From Spirometra erinaceieuropaei (taxonomy: Eukaryota > Platyhelminthes > Cestoda > Diphyllobothriidea > Diphyllobothriidae): 64,000 nt of DNA. The stretch lies in the NCBI GenBank assembly GCA_902702965.1, contig CACRXP010000636.1, forward strand, positions 83,908 through 147,907. Direction: 5' to 3'. The translations under genes and the position numbers were made by a program. Under the pieces are notes generated by a model, which saw nothing but the letters and a program-made list of their open reading frames with translations, had not been told where the DNA came from and did not search any database. Below, in pieces: positions 22,380-34,044 of the stretch (within the stretch, counting starts at the first letter, position 1; every line of letters starts with the position of its first letter).

Positions 22380-22680
22380 TCTATACTACGCGCCGCTGTG
22401 CAGCTGCTGGTTGGGCTCGTGAATGAGTCCCAAGGTACAGAGGGACAAGTGAGCGCCCTAATTCGATCAGTGAGCGCCCTTCCATTGTTTATATGCCCTA
22501 TCGCAACCGACAGGACAACGAGCCCGTGGCTCAGTGGCTAGAGACGCTGGACTCGTAACCAACAGGTTGGGTATCGGGTCCCAGGTATTCCGCAACTCGG
22601 AATCGGGTATGGCTGTCTAACGACAGCTAATATGCCAGAAATGGGCATTCCAATCTCCTTTGTATCCGTTGGTAATGTAA
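22380..22680 (+). repeat. SINE-1, near-complete unit
   Basis: Left block (22385-22500), tRNA-like head with TGGCTCAGTGG at 22527-22537 fitting the RNA polymerase III A box, a B-box-like GTATCGGGTCCC near 22570-22582, and the tail to 22680. It has the clearest A box of all copies. Confidence 0.85.
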
Positions 22681-23120
22681 CCCGGATAAGTAGAACGCTA
22701 GCTGGTTCGGCAACATGCCTGGGAAGCGTGGACGTTAACATTTCAATACCACCGCGATGTTGACACCACAGCTGTGCGCCAGATTGTCACGGCACTGAAC
22801 TTTGTGTAATCTCACGTCCTTATTCGTTTTCTGAGACTTTCTTTTCCAATTTCATCCTTTAACAATAAACCGTTAAGTGCGTCTAGTTAAATCATAAAGG
22901 GTCGAGAACAAGGCCACGTCTGCTGGACTTAGTAAAGGAACTCCAATTCCTCTAGGTAACGTTCGTTCGACCGCACTTTTCCACAGGCCACAAGTCAGAG
23001 GGGGACGGTTATGTAGCCATCACAATAAATGCTTGTGGTGTTGATTGACCGTGAACCCAAAAGCTTGCCCGTTACTGACGTAGTGTATGCATCAAGGGGG
23101 GGAAAAAGAGCCCGGGGAAT
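22681..23120. other. No recognised feature
   Basis: No domain-bearing frame or repeat match. Confidence 0.3.
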
Positions 23121-23124
23121 TCAG

Positions 23125-23445
23125 AATAGCATTATCGACAAAGACAAGGGAGACTCGAATGACCATTTCTGGTTTGCTAGCAGTCGTCAGACAGCCGTAT
23201 CCAACACCCAAGTATTCAATCCCTGAGGCTCGAACTCCCGACCTGCTGGTTATAATCCCAACGCCCCAACCACTAAGTCACTGGCCCGATTTCCTGTCGG
23301 TTGCGATCGGGAAGATACAATGGTAGGGGCGCTCACCGATCGTCCTTACGGAACTAACTCGTTCCGTTGTGCCTTACGGGCTCTCTCTCGAACCCAACCA
23401 GCAGCCGCACAGCGGCGCATGATATAGACAGAATGGAATTACCGA
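23125..23445 (-). repeat. SINE-1, complete unit, inverted
   Basis: Tail, tRNA-like head (23225-23290) and left block (23320-23430) in reverse orientation. Confidence 0.85.
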
Positions 23446-23620
23446 CAAAGACAATGGAGACTAGAATGGCCATTTCTGGATTATTAGCTGTCGTCAGCCG
23501 GCCATACCCAAGCCCGAAGTGTGGAACACCCGAGATTCGATCTCGCGACCCGTTTGTTAGAAGTCCACGCCTCTAACCAATGGTAGAGGGGTGCTCACCG
23601 ATCACGTTACAGGAGTCACT
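23437..23620 (-). repeat. SINE-1, second unit in tandem, partial
   Basis: A second tail-plus-head begins immediately after the previous unit in the same orientation, giving a head-to-tail tandem. It ends in a short left-block remnant (GGGTGCTCACCGATC) next to the inverted-repeat element at 23629. Confidence 0.75.
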
Positions 23621-23628
23621 CTCGGCCT

Positions 23629-23760
23629 GATGTGACTATGTAGCCCCACCTGAAGTAACCAAACCCCAGCCACTATAGACCCCAACCCTAACCCCTAACC
23701 CTAGCCCTAATCCTAAACCAAACAGTATTGTGTCCATCAGGTGGGGCTGCACAACCACAT
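23629..23760 (+). mobile_element. Small inverted-repeat element enclosing telomere-like repeats, copy 2 (uninterrupted)
   Basis: About 132 bp. The left end GATGTGACTATGTAGCCCCA and the right end (reverse complement ATGTGGTTGTGCAGCCCCAC) are imperfect inverted repeats of about 24 bp. Internal order: GTAACCAAACCCCAGCC, then CCCTAA-type units (23680-23720), then AAACAGTATTGTGTCCATC. The same ends and subterminal blocks occur in reverse at 18392-18828. No protein is encoded, so a MITE-like non-autonomous DNA element is one reading. No convincing target-site duplication is seen. Confidence 0.65.
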
Positions 23761-23764
23761 ATCG

Positions 23765-23955
23765 AGGCGCACCGACAGCCGCACGGCGGCGCGTAATAAA
23801 TGCAAAATATCATTCACGACCAAGACATGGAAGGCTGGAATAGCCATTACTGGTCTGTTAGCCGTCATCAGCCAGCCATATCCAACCCCGAGGTATGCAG
23901 TCGCCGAGGATTGAACTCGTGGCCGGTTGGTTCAAAGTCTAACGCCCTATCCTGG
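23765..23955 (-). repeat. SINE-1, partial, inverted
   Basis: Short left-block remnant, tail (TTAGCCGTCATCAGCCAGCC) and diverged head in reverse orientation. Confidence 0.7.
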
Positions 23956-24159
23956 TGAATTCATTCCCACGGCAAATTATCTCATTCCTCACCTTGGTAA
24001 ATCTGACGCGCTCGAACACGCTTAGAATGTTGCCAACCTGCAGGGTGGATCCGTCCCTTTCAGGACCTTTATGAAGGCTACCCTCATGCGAATCCCATCC
24101 ACCCTCGTGGATGCCTCGTACATGTAGTAGGGACTAGGTCTTATGTGTGGGTGTGTGTG

Positions 24160-24475
24160 TCCTCCCTGAAGCGTCTGCAAATCAACCCGACCAACTGGGA
24201 AGAGCTCGCACACGATCGACCGACCTGGAGGAGGACAGTGAAGACAGGCGCTGCGATCTACGAAGCCAACCGCATCGCCGCCGCCAAAGCGAAACGCGAA
24301 GCCCGCAAATCACAACTTCGCCCAGACCGCAGTGCGGACGCACAACCGCTACCTACGTGTCCTCGGTGTCAACGGACATTCCGGGCTCCAATTGGACTTG
24401 TCGGACATCTTCGGATCAACTGCGCCTCTCGGGCTGCACCAACCATTGTCCCCCCGCCCGCCTCTTCCTCGTCTT
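24160..24475 (+). pseudogene. C-terminal tail of a non-LTR retrotransposon ORF with zinc finger
   Basis: Translation gives LKRLQINPTNWEELAHDRPTWRR, an AIYEANRIAAAKAKREARK helix, and the finger CPRCQRTF followed by IGLVGHLRINC (C-x2-C-x12-H-x4-C spacing), then a Pro/Ser-rich end. I recognise this as the tail following the reverse transcriptase in flatworm RTE-like elements, where the finger probably binds nucleic acid. The reverse transcriptase itself is absent upstream (only debris at 23960-24160), so this is a 5'-truncated copy. The frame is open over about 100 codons but has no start context. Confidence 0.7.
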
Positions 24476-24535
24476 ATGTGTGTGTGTGTGCTGCTTCTTC
24501 GCTATATGTGTGGTTCGAGAGTTCGAGTCTGAGGC

Positions 24536-24800
24536 TATCATGGCACGTCAAGCGCTGTGGCTTGGAAGGCTGCTGACTGACGTCGCAACTTAGTCCAAGC
24601 AGTCTGCCCAGTTGTGTGTGTGTGTATGTGCTGAGTGGCGGGTCGGTGGGCTGGGACCCAGGTTGAAGCGGCTTCTTCTTAGTGTGACGTACGGCACCCT
24701 CATGCATGGGAGATGTAGTTCGCCCAACCCCGTTGGGCGAAATCGCAGTGCTTTTGTTTGGAGGGCCGGGTCGTGCATGCGGCGCACGGGAAAAGATCCC
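24536..24800 (+). repeat. Family B repeat, tandem unit 1
   Basis: Unit order: GAGGCTATCATGGCACGTCA, GTGGCTTGGAAGGCTGCTGA, a GT-dinucleotide tract, GAGTGGCGGGTCGGTGGGCT, CTTCTTCTTAGTGTG, and GGGTCGTGCATG. Function unknown; SINE-like in size and dispersion. Confidence 0.7.
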
Positions 24801-24809
24801 AGAGATCAC

Positions 24810-25080
24810 TGAGGCTGAGACTATCCCGACACGTCAAGCGTCGTGGATAGGAAGGCTGCTGCTTGACGTCCCCACTCGGTCCACGCAGTCCGTCCCGCTG
24901 TGTGTGTGTGTGTGTTGTGTGGAGTGGCGGACTGGTGGGCTGGGAGACGGGCTGAAACAGCACCTTCCACGGCCCACTCACGCAAGTGCGAGACAGGCCG
25001 TTCAACCCCCATTGTGTGAAATCCTGACGCTTGTGCATGTGGGGCCAGGTCGTGCATGTGGCGCGGGCAGACAAGGTCAC
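24810..25080 (+). repeat. Family B repeat, tandem unit 2
   Basis: Same order of blocks as unit 1 with its own GT tract (24898-24916) and GTCGTGCATG end, so the two are a direct tandem of about 270 bp. Confidence 0.7.
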
Positions 25081-25195
25081 TAGACTACGTCAGCCACCGC
25101 GCCCATTCCCCGCACCAGTCAACTGACTGGCTGGGACAGTGACAGCGTCTGGCGGCGGCTCTGCGCATTTTCCTAACTATAAACAACCTTACGCG

Positions 25196-25430
25196 CTTAG
25201 AGCTATCACAGTGCGCCAAAAGCCGTGGCTTGGAAGGTTGCCAACTGAGAAGATAACTTAGACTACGCAGTCGACCCAGTGTTGTGTGCTTGTGTGGTGC
25301 GGCCGGCCGGCCAGCGGTCTAAGAGTCAGGCTGCAATGGCTCCTTCTTAGTGTGGCCTTTATAGGACTCCCACTCCGTGGGATCCGAGCTAGGTGTGACG
25401 GCACACCCAAATGCGGCTTCGGCCGTGCCA
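25196..25430 (+). repeat. Family B repeat, tandem unit 3, partial
   Basis: Starts with the GAGCTATCACAGTGCGCCAA block, then GTGGCTTGGAAGGTTGCCAA and a CTGCAATGGCTCCTTCTTAG block. The end diverges into family C. Confidence 0.65.
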
Positions 25431-25458
25431 GCCACCCTTTTGTTGTTGGTCAAAATTC

Positions 25459-25720
25459 TTGTCGTTTGCTGTGGAGACCAGAGGGTGGGGAGCGGAGCGC
25501 CAAGGTGCGGGCTCGACCGCGCCATCCACCTGCGCCCTCCCTCATCTCCAGCCTTGTTGACTCTGTCTTAATATCAAGCACAGGGGGAGGGGGAGAGAGT
25601 GAGTTAGATGTTGTGCAAGTCCGCCGTCACTATAAACCAATCCAGGCACAAGTCGCTGTTCCTGCTCCACCTTGTTGTGGAGCACACGATAGACATCGTC
25701 GAACGCGAGGGTCGACCTGT
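25459..25720 (+). repeat. Family C repeat, copy 1
   Basis: Family C shows this order: GTTTGCTGTGGA(C/G)ACCAG, GGCACGCCTAGGTGCGG-like, CCACCTGCGCCCTCCCTC, TTGACTCTGTCTTGACACC, a purine-rich GGGGAAGGGAGAGAGTG, GATGCTGCGCAAGTCTACTA, TCACTATAAACTAATTCAC, CACCTTGCTGTGGAGCACAC and a GACATCGTCGA end. It gives frames of up to 190 codons by chance. Confidence 0.7.
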
Positions 25721-25786
25721 CGTGTATTTGTGCATGTTGCCCTCCATACGGACCACATGGCAGATATGCTGGACAAGCACGGGGGT

Positions 25787-25990
25787 CATGAAGTGGAACG
25801 CCAAGGTGCGGGCTCGACAGTGCCATCCCCCTGCGTCCTCCCTCGCTTCCGGTTTTCTTGACTCTGTCCTAACAGCGGGTCCAAGTGGGGAAGGAGGAGG
25901 GAGTGCGTTATATGCCGCGCAAGTCTACATTCACTATAAACTAAATTACCCGCAAGTCTCCGAGCTTGCTTCACAGCAAGGTGAAGACGA
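25787..25990 (+). repeat. Family C repeat, copy 2, partial
   Basis: A second family C unit follows the first in the same orientation, from the GTGCGGGCTCGACAGTGCCA block to the TCACAGCAAGGTGAAG region. Confidence 0.65.
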
Positions 25991-26825
25991 TGACTTCAGA
26001 CTGGAAGTTTCTGAGCACAAATATCGGTGGCAGTGTTGTAGAGGCGTTAACTAATACTTTGGTCGAGGAATCGTTCTGCAAATAGTATACCAGGAATCTT
26101 ATAAGGTGGCCACTTGAGCATTACAATAGTTATTTTGTCAAACAGTGTGAAGATGTTCAGAGATTCATCGTTTACGGTAGCGATTACTTCCTTTTTGGAA
26201 AAATCTGCTGAGTTTTGGAAATGTTTTCCACTGCCACATTTCAGCGACCTTCAGCCTCCCTTTCTCCGACCTTTGGTACTTTTGAGGCGGACTTCTGCGT
26301 CAGCACGGTGTATGTGTGTGTTTGTGTCGCGCCAGGTGGGTCTTACGTGAGGGCTTATAGTCTAGACACGTAAGGTCAGAGTTCAAGTTACTATTTTAGC
26401 ATCTTTATTTGAGTCCTTTTGCATTACCAATAACGCATACTGTCGCAGGTGCTAGATGCGATTTGCGTATCAACCACTCTGGAAATTTTCCTTACCGTAT
26501 TTGCATTAAGTACAAATGGTATGGATATCGAGACACTCCGTTCGCAGATTAGCATGGTTTTAGTTGTTGAGGTTTTATTTTCGCTCGCTAAAGTATCTTT
26601 TGATGTAAGCAGTATCGGCCAGCTGCTTTAAAACGGGTCCTTGTTCCTCCTTTAGGCCACTACAATCAGCATTTGCCTACATATGCCTTGAAAATATCGG
26701 CGTAAAGACTACTCGGTTGGTTTGAGTACTTGCGAAAGAAAGTGATTCGCTGAATAGCGTCCACTGTTAGTCGGTCGTCACTATACAGTCGTCTCCAGCA
26801 GGAAATTAGGGATTTTGGAAGAGGA
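25991..26825. other. No recognised feature
   Basis: AT-richer DNA without a recognisable frame, repeat or RNA gene. Confidence 0.3.
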
Positions 26826-26829
26826 CCGA

Positions 26830-26960
26830 CGAAGACAACGGGACTAAGATGACCATTACTCACTTATTGTCCATCGCCAGTCATACCCAACCCTAGGTTT
26901 ACAAGACCTGGGAGTCGAGCATTTATAAGTTAAACGCTATACCATCGGGCGGGGGGTGGG
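26830..26960 (-). repeat. SINE-1, diverged head and tail
   Basis: Reverse-orientation tail (ATGACCATTACTCACTTATT, CCATACCCAACCC-like) and head remnant. Much more decayed than the copies near 23 kb. Confidence 0.55.
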
Positions 26961-27089
26961 CGTTGTTCTGTCGGTTGCGGTCAGAAGCAGTTACTGTCAT
27001 GAGAATAATGACCACCGATTAAGTTACTGGACGTCTTTATCCCGTAAGCCCTTGGGGCTCAATCCAGAGCCCTCACAGACGGACCATAG

Positions 27090-27410
27090 CGACCATTAAT
27101 CGGCTCTGTGAACGTCCTTCAATAGATGGCGAATACTCTCGATGGCTACCGACAGGACAGTGGGTCCTTGATCCAGTGGAAGAATTCTGAACCGTTGTGT
27201 GCCCCATGTTCAAAGAACTCGCGCTCGAACCTCAGGTCCTGCAATCCTGGGCTCGAGCAAGGCTGGTTGACGACAGCCAATAAGACAGAAATTGTGTCCC
27301 AAACTCCCTTGTCTTTGAGATGTTTCCTTCCTACATCATTGCCAGTTGTTTGCTACAAGGGCTCCAGACCGAACCCCAAGGCGCAATTGGACAAACATTG
27401 CCCATAACCT
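27090..27410 (+). repeat. SINE-1 debris
   Basis: A GGCTACCGACAGGACAGTGG junction block, a GGCTGGTTGACGACAGCCAA tail block and CTCCCTTGTCTTTGAG are recognisable in order. Confidence 0.5.
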
Positions 27411-29080
27411 AATCACTATACCTGTACCTGTGTACCAGATGACTGAGCCACTTATGTTCCATCACACCTAAAGCACATTTCACAGCGTCATATCTGTAGA
27501 ACAGACTCAGCGCTGTGACACTTTTGAGATAATTTGGTGGAAAATGGAATCACACTTCATTGGGGAAAGTAATCCGCACGAAGAGTACGCTGCCTACTGC
27601 ACAATATCGACAGAAATGCAATGACGGTAAACTCCTGCTGCCCCAGTGCACTCAAGGGTGAGAAATTATAGAAACTTTAGCCTTAGCTGAGGACTCATTC
27701 AATCGATATATCGATCTGACGCCGGCATACAGACCCTGCGGATTCACCGCCAAACTTACATCACTGACGTTTGATTGGTTAATACCCCCTACAACTGCCT
27801 CTCGTTCTTTTGCAGCTCTTATCTTTGGCAATGAACTCCTTCGCGAGTTCGAAAGCCCGGAAAAATAAATAAATGTTTCCGGTGCTCAACCAATATTCTG
27901 CTCCCCTGTAAATCCAATAACTGTCTCCATTTGCCTGGAATGTGATTACAAGTTGATTCTGAATTCCGCCCTGTACTCAGTCATGTTAATTCCTATTCCC
28001 CTTCACTGACTTCGTCCACTCATCCTAGAAGAAAAAGGAATTTTCGCAAGAGCTGCCCAATTCAACGCTTTGGAAATCTGCTTTACTTTGCTTGCATGCA
28101 TTTGAAAATAACTCTGCCGAGATGTTTGTCTACTCCAAAGTAAAGTATGTTTTCTCGTAAATATACAAACTCATTTGCATTTTCTGTAAGCAGATCGGAC
28201 AAATGACTCATACCTCGGGCCTCTTTCGCTTGAAATTCAGTGGACATGCATACCATAGCAGGTCTTTCATCAGATATTGTACAACTAAACTTGTGAGCAC
28301 ACACTCTTCCCAAACCTGTCGCCCCTGCCACAGCTCTCATCACTGAACAAATCGAATTTACTTCCCAAGATAGCCTTTAAGACATAAACGCGCTTACGCC
28401 TGTCTGAAAACCGGCAAATGTCTAACTGTTTTTTTAATTCGGTGGTATTGCATTACCTTTCTGGGTGAGTAAAAAGGAACAAGAATCGTCGGGCACCGAA
28501 ACCATTCGTTCATTCGTCGGAGCTTTCGAATTGCTGTAGGAATTCATCATTAGAGGTAAAAGCAGCGATATAACAAAAGACGGTTATAAGGGTTGTCTTC
28601 CAGTCAGCGATTAGTGACGCAGATGTGAAGATGGCTGCGCAGGGATCTGTATGCCGGCAGCAAATCAGTGTACCGATTAAACGATTTTTCATCTGAGCTC
28701 CAGACTTCGATAAGTTCTCAGCTTGTCTTATTTTCGACGTGCGCGATTATGTTGGTGGCTGCGAAGTTGGGCTCGTGACCCTTCATGAAGGTGTGTGCAG
28801 TCACTCACGATAACTCGTGACCCTCTCGCTCTGCCAGCTCATGTTCTTATATGCGTAATCCAAGCGTTGCGTGTATCATGACCGGTGTAATTTCAAGAAC
28901 AGTTTATGCAGGGAATATGACACACTGCTCGGGCCTTTTCTTTTGGGTTGAAGCAACAAGTCTGGACCTGTCTGAACCGCTGGGTTCCGCCGAATTTTCC
29001 CTCAAAAAAGACTGGCGTCGAAATTTTAATTTCGCTAAAATCAAATAAATAGTAGGATGTAGGGTGGGAGGGTACAGGTT
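27411..29080. other. No recognised feature
   Basis: AT-rich DNA. Short frames (under 90 codons) show no domain. Confidence 0.3.
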
Positions 29081-29084
29081 AGAG

Positions 29085-29520
29085 TTCTTCAAGGAAACAT
29101 TGGGTGTACCACTACTTGAATGGTTTTTTGGCAAAAATAAAGTACACCCGCGGAGTAAGAAAGTGCTAACTGTTTTTTAACACATTCACCATCTTTTTAA
29201 CACCCCTGCTTTACTGGCAGACGTATGCATTCCATCCAACAATATTTCGGATATTTGTTTATTACTTGACTGATCTCCATGCCGACTGTTTTTTTTAAAT
29301 GAGTTTCCCTCTTACTAAAGATTTGCCAGTGTGAGGTGCAGAACAATGAACCAGTGTAGAAATTTCACCAGCACCGACTCTTCGGGGCGGTACAGCTTAG
29401 CGAATTTCATCCTGCTGACGTAGAACCAACCGAAAACCCTACCGAAAAACACCTACTTTTAAAAGTATTGTAGGCAGTTCTTCATAGTTTTTCCTTACCC
29501 CGCGCATACACTTAACCCGT
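29085..29520 (+). repeat. Long direct repeat, copy 1 (partner at 34.0 kb)
   Basis: Shares with 34045-34420 the blocks GTAAGAAAGTGCTAAC, CTGCTTTACTGGCAGACGTA followed by TGCATTCCAT, a CTCCTCGGGGCGGTA-like block, and the CACCCCGCGCA end. Copies lie in the same orientation about 4.9 kb apart. Identity of the element is unknown. Confidence 0.7.
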
Positions 29521-30690
29521 ACCGTTTATTTTAGCACACGTTAGCGCAGACATAAAACGCAGGAAGGAGTTTGGATGGATTTTTTTGGGCGTAGTACCTT
29601 GATGGACGCTTTCGAGTTTTTACCGCTTACTCTGTGATTGAAAACAGCTTTTGACTTTGTTTTAGCACAAAACTGCTTTTTAAATGTCTTGCCCAGCAGG
29701 TCATTGTTCTGTCTGGTCTGTTCCTACGGCTTTGGTGGGAAAAAAGCGACACTGCTGAAATTGGTAAAGATTTATCCGAAGATACCTTTTAGGTCAGCCG
29801 TAAGGTTGTTTGTGTCGCAGAACCCTTCCTCCGAATAAATGGTTAGGAAGGGGACGAAATAGATGAATAATCAAGTAACCAAGCCCGGAAACTATATGGA
29901 GACGAAAACCTAACTTGTTCAGGCTTCATTAAGTTCTTCATTTGTAATTTTCAAAAAAGCAGTCAGATTTTTTTGTTTGAATGTTCAGCTAAAACACTGT
30001 CTGACTAAAAGGGAATTGTCGATGTTCGTCTTGGATAAGCGTGTTTATCATAATTTTCGCCGCTGCCAAGTAGGAAGAACGCATAACGTCAGCTTCCAGT
30101 CCCTGGCAATTCCATCCTAGAGTTGTGGATAGCTGTGAAATACTCCATTAATTTTTTGGTCAGTTGTCAGTTGACTTTTACACCCTACACCTCTTAAATT
30201 ATTTTAAATTGCGCTTCTTCTTGCATTATGGAAAGGAGATGTTCATTTTCCTCTCAGAACTCTCATCGACACAGTCAAAGATTGTCTAATATATATACCC
30301 TTAAAATATTGACACCCGGCCTAGAATAGAGTTTGGGGTCAGCTAATTCGCATAACGTTAAACCTGCTTACTGACTCAATCAACTAAAACCCGTGTTGCT
30401 CTGATACAGCTTATATTCATATTCACCAGTCCAATTACTTTATTTGATGCTCTGATTGCATTAGGGTTCACACTGATTTCTTATAACAGAAATCTCTAAG
30501 ACGTCCTACGGAGTGTTTTCACTTACTCTTACTGATTGTTATCTAGCTGTTTGCCTAAACACATTTTAATTAACGCCTTGGACATTCTTGACTGTCCTGG
30601 ATACTTCGCCTAAAGAAACGATCCCACGCATTAAAACTGCCAGAATTACCGCACAAAATGTGCTGCCAGGTTTGACGAAACGGTCAGAGA
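29521..30690. other. No recognised feature
   Basis: AT-rich, no coding or RNA signal recognised. Confidence 0.3.
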
Positions 30691-30699
30691 GGGGATTTT

Positions 30700-30845
30700 G
30701 ACGATCCGACCATCGTTGCTGGCGATGTCTATCGTTTACCCCGCTTCATGGTGGGTGTGGGGACGACGGCCTACGAACTTGCGCTGCATCTATCACACTC
30801 TCTTCACATGAGCCCGGTGTCAAGACAGAGACAGAAGGAGCAAGG
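30700..30845 (-). repeat. Family C repeat, partial, inverted
   Basis: Reverse-orientation GACCATCGTTGCTGGCGATG start and GCGCTGCATCTATCACACTC middle, ending at GTGTCAAGACAGAGACAG. Confidence 0.6.
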
Positions 30846-31159
30846 GCGGGGTGGGGCGAAGTATTTGGCAAAGCTAAACAGTCCGTCTGTACGTGCCATG
30901 CCCTCCTGGTCCGCACACAACGGACCAGATTGTCATAGAGACGGGGCGCCTGGGATCCCAGTTGAGTGGGGGTGTCATTGAGGCCGCATCAAGGAGTCTT
31001 TGTAGCCTGACTCCCCCTCCTGAGAGGAGAATGGAGTAATCCCGTCAGTTGACAGCCTACTAAGCCACGACTTCTAGCGCACCCTGGCGGTGTAAAACCG
31101 CGTCAGATGGCTTACAGCGAAGAAATTGCCCTGGTAGCCGTGGGGACGCAGCTTCCATA

Positions 31160-31520
31160 GCCGAGCTCACTTTCTCTTTCTTCTCCTAGGCACCAGCACA
31201 CCGTCTGAGCCGGTCAGTCATCAGGGGGGAGGATAAGGGGCTAGCGGCTAAACAGTCCGTCTGCGCGTGCCACACACGATCTGGCTCCAACAAAAACACC
31301 GCTGCGCGGCTCGGGTCTCATGGGCGTGAGTGGCCCATAGAGGTCACATTAAGAAGGTGCTATTGGGTCTGACTCACAGCACGCCAGCCGACCACGCCAA
31401 CAAACACGAACAGGGCGGACTGCGAGGTCTGTGCTGTTCCGTCAGTTGGCAACCTCCCAAGCCACGGCGTTTGGCGAATCGTGGTAGTTTTAAGCACGCT
31501 ACCTTTACTGTAGCGAGGAA
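31160..31520 (-). repeat. Family B repeat, inverted
   Basis: Reverse complement of the family B order: CACATTAAGAAGG, a CAGTTGGCAACCTCCCAAGC block, CACGGCGTTTGGCGAATCGT and CTTTACTGTAGCGAGGAATG. A GTGCCACACACGATCTGG block precedes it. Confidence 0.6.
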
Positions 31521-32005
31521 TGCGCTGAAGTGCCATGGGGACAGAATTCCCAGTTGGGGGAACATTTTGAGCAGCACAACTTATACTCTGATGCATATAT
31601 TCCAACTAAGTGGGTCAGCGAAAGGTAGCTGGAACAAAAGGCCCTAAATTACAAGGTGGTGCGGATTACTAAAATAGTGACAAAAAGGTCATCTCTGACT
31701 TATGATCTCTCGTCTGACAGCCATGCTCCGATCCGGGGGCTGAGACCCCCCCGGATTCAAACGTGTTCCCCTGTCAAGACTTGTTCACGGAGTTCGCCGG
31801 TATATCAGGGCCACTATCAGCACTGTTGACGACCGGGTAGCCGGATCTGTAATAAGCGCTTCTTGAACCCTCACTTCCGCAGCTACGTAGACTTTCAACA
31901 TTTATTACTACGTAAACAGTGAAGGCCGTTTTTATTATTTTCACAAGTGTGGAGTTTTTAATTACCTGAAGTTCGTCGAAACTCTTCGACGGTTGGCCAT
32001 TTTAC
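31521..32005. other. No recognised feature
   Basis: Nothing supported beyond AT-rich debris. Confidence 0.3.
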
Positions 32006-32009
32006 TACA

Positions 32010-32967
32010 AGCTGTGAAGTCTGGGATTACCATTTCTGGCCTGCCAGACGTCGTCAGCCACCCATACCCAATCCCAAGCCTAGGTAGTCTGGGATTCGAA
32101 CCCGCATTGTTCAGTCATCGAAGGTTAAGTCTAATGCCCCTACCGCCGAACCATGGGCCCCTTCCCGTGTTGGTTACAACAACGGCTGCTAAGTCAGAAA
32201 CGGCCAATCCGGTCTCCACTGCTTTGGTAAGTATCCCTTTCTGCGTTTGCGCTGATTGTTGTACGACTTCCCCCAGGGCTCTAACCTGAGCCCCGAGGCG
32301 CAAGGGGATGAGCCCACCCCACAACCTGATCGGCGAACCCTCCTCCACAATAGTCGCGAGACTTTTTTATCATTTAAACCCAGAAAACGCACAAAGTAGG
32401 ACTATTTACGGCTGTCCAATGGTCTTTGAAGAATAAACCCTTTCGCTGGCTCTGTGCACTCGTAATGAACTTTCTTTAAGCTAGATGAATTAGTTCGATC
32501 GATATTACTACTGTCTTGGATAGTGAGGCATGAGTTTGCAATGAAAAAAACTACTTTAATCCAATTTTCTGTGGAGGAGTAATTTTAATGCGTACTATAT
32601 TCTCGATGGTCGCGCATAGTGCTGGCGTATATACACATCGGGCCTCATAGAACCGACGGGACGGAGCTGTTCAATTAACGCTCACAGTGTGCTGTTGGAC
32701 TTTGTTACAAACTGACCCACGGTACTCCGAAATCGGTGTAAACTCCTAACTCTGCACAGAGCGCTTGAGAATGGGTACTGTGGTCCTATGCTTGTCTTGC
32801 AATCCGGATGCTGGTTGGATCTGGGCAAATTCCTAAGACCGAAATGGCTTCTGTAATAAAACCAATGTTTATCTTCCTTCGTTGTCAATAAATCCGAATT
32901 GTTAAAAGAACTTTGATCTGGTGGCAATTCAATTTTTTGAAAGACAGGACTTAAAGCGCCTGGAACT
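32010..32967 (-). repeat. Composite repeat, copy 2, with tRNA-like head
   Basis: Inverted partner of 17058-17990. On the minus strand it ends in a tRNA-like head: an A-box-like TGGTTCGGCGGTAGG and, about 50 nt later, a well-preserved B box inside GGGTTCGAATCCCAG (reverse complement of 32092-32106), then a SINE-1-type tail. The tRNA-like head follows the 730-bp unrecognised segment. Confidence 0.75.
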
Positions 32968-34040
32968 TATCCGGTAGGAAAGAAAAGCCCAGCAGATGCT
33001 TGTTCGCGTCTTCCCCTTTTGTGTGGGCACTCCTCGTAAGTATTTTTATCCAACCATACATCGCACGCTTCATCTGATCTAAACATGGACATTTCCTGAA
33101 AACTCCAGCGCACATGTAAGAACTCAGTCACTCGAACGGCAGACTCCATGCCAGTTGTAGAGAACAATCAATTTCGCAATAAGCTCTCTCTTTAATTACT
33201 TTTTGTACTTAGCGAATGTCACAGTGTACCCGTGTGAACTTTACTGCCTTCTCAGTAAAAGTACGGGATGCTGATTGACGGCAGTTTTTGTCCACAAAGT
33301 ACTTGCAGTGTGCTGGCAGTCAGGGCAATCGATCTTTACGAGTCCAGTTGGTCACATTGGGGAGTGCTGAAATCTAGGTGCTGTAGACAGGCCTGAAGAA
33401 ATATCACAAAGAAGATTGTGGATACCCAGGATCGTCATTTCTGGTTAATCTGCCGCCATCAACTGTATTTTCCCTCAAAGTAACTGAGTGCCAAGCACGC
33501 CTGAACGACGCTCTCCCACTTGAGCTACGGGCTCACATCTTATTGGCTGGGACGGGGACAGTCTGTCAGACCTCATAGGATGAGGGGCAAACGGCCACAA
33601 TCATAAGATGAGGGCTGAACTTGCGCGAAAACATCTTCCCTTATGCCTCTTTTGTAGCAAATTGAGCTTTTTCAGATTTTCTATTCAACGAAAGGGCGCC
33701 TTGGGTCAAAGAGGTTTTCAATCATGAGATTGCTTAGAACCAGGATTGACAAATTCAAAAGCCCCACACCGGTGCGTTTATTAAAGTACCTTATGAAGTA
33801 TAAAACGTGTTCAATATCCGCCGCAAAATTTTTAGAGTCCTCCATGGTAAATTCCTAATGGTACAGGGAAATTTATGATTTTTCTCAAATGGGTAATTTT
33901 AAGTTTGTAGTTTAGAATTTATACACGCAAATGCATAAGCCGGTTAGGTTCAGAATTATCCGAAAATTTAACGAATTTTTTTGAACTTAAACCAACCGTG
34001 TTCCCGAGAAGAAAATTTAGAGAAGACGCAATCTACTAAA
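32968..34040. other. Mostly unrecognised; faint SINE-1 trace at 33430-33535
   Basis: 33430-33535 reads in reverse like a SINE-1 tail and head (GTCATTTCTGGTTAATCTGC, then CTCCCACTTGAGCTACGGGC). The rest shows no signal. Confidence 0.35.
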
Positions 34041-34044
34041 AAAT

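Noticed and set aside
25286..26054. Frames of 148-191 codons on the plus strand
   Set aside because: They lie entirely in family B and C repeats, and similar peptides arise from other copies in both orientations.
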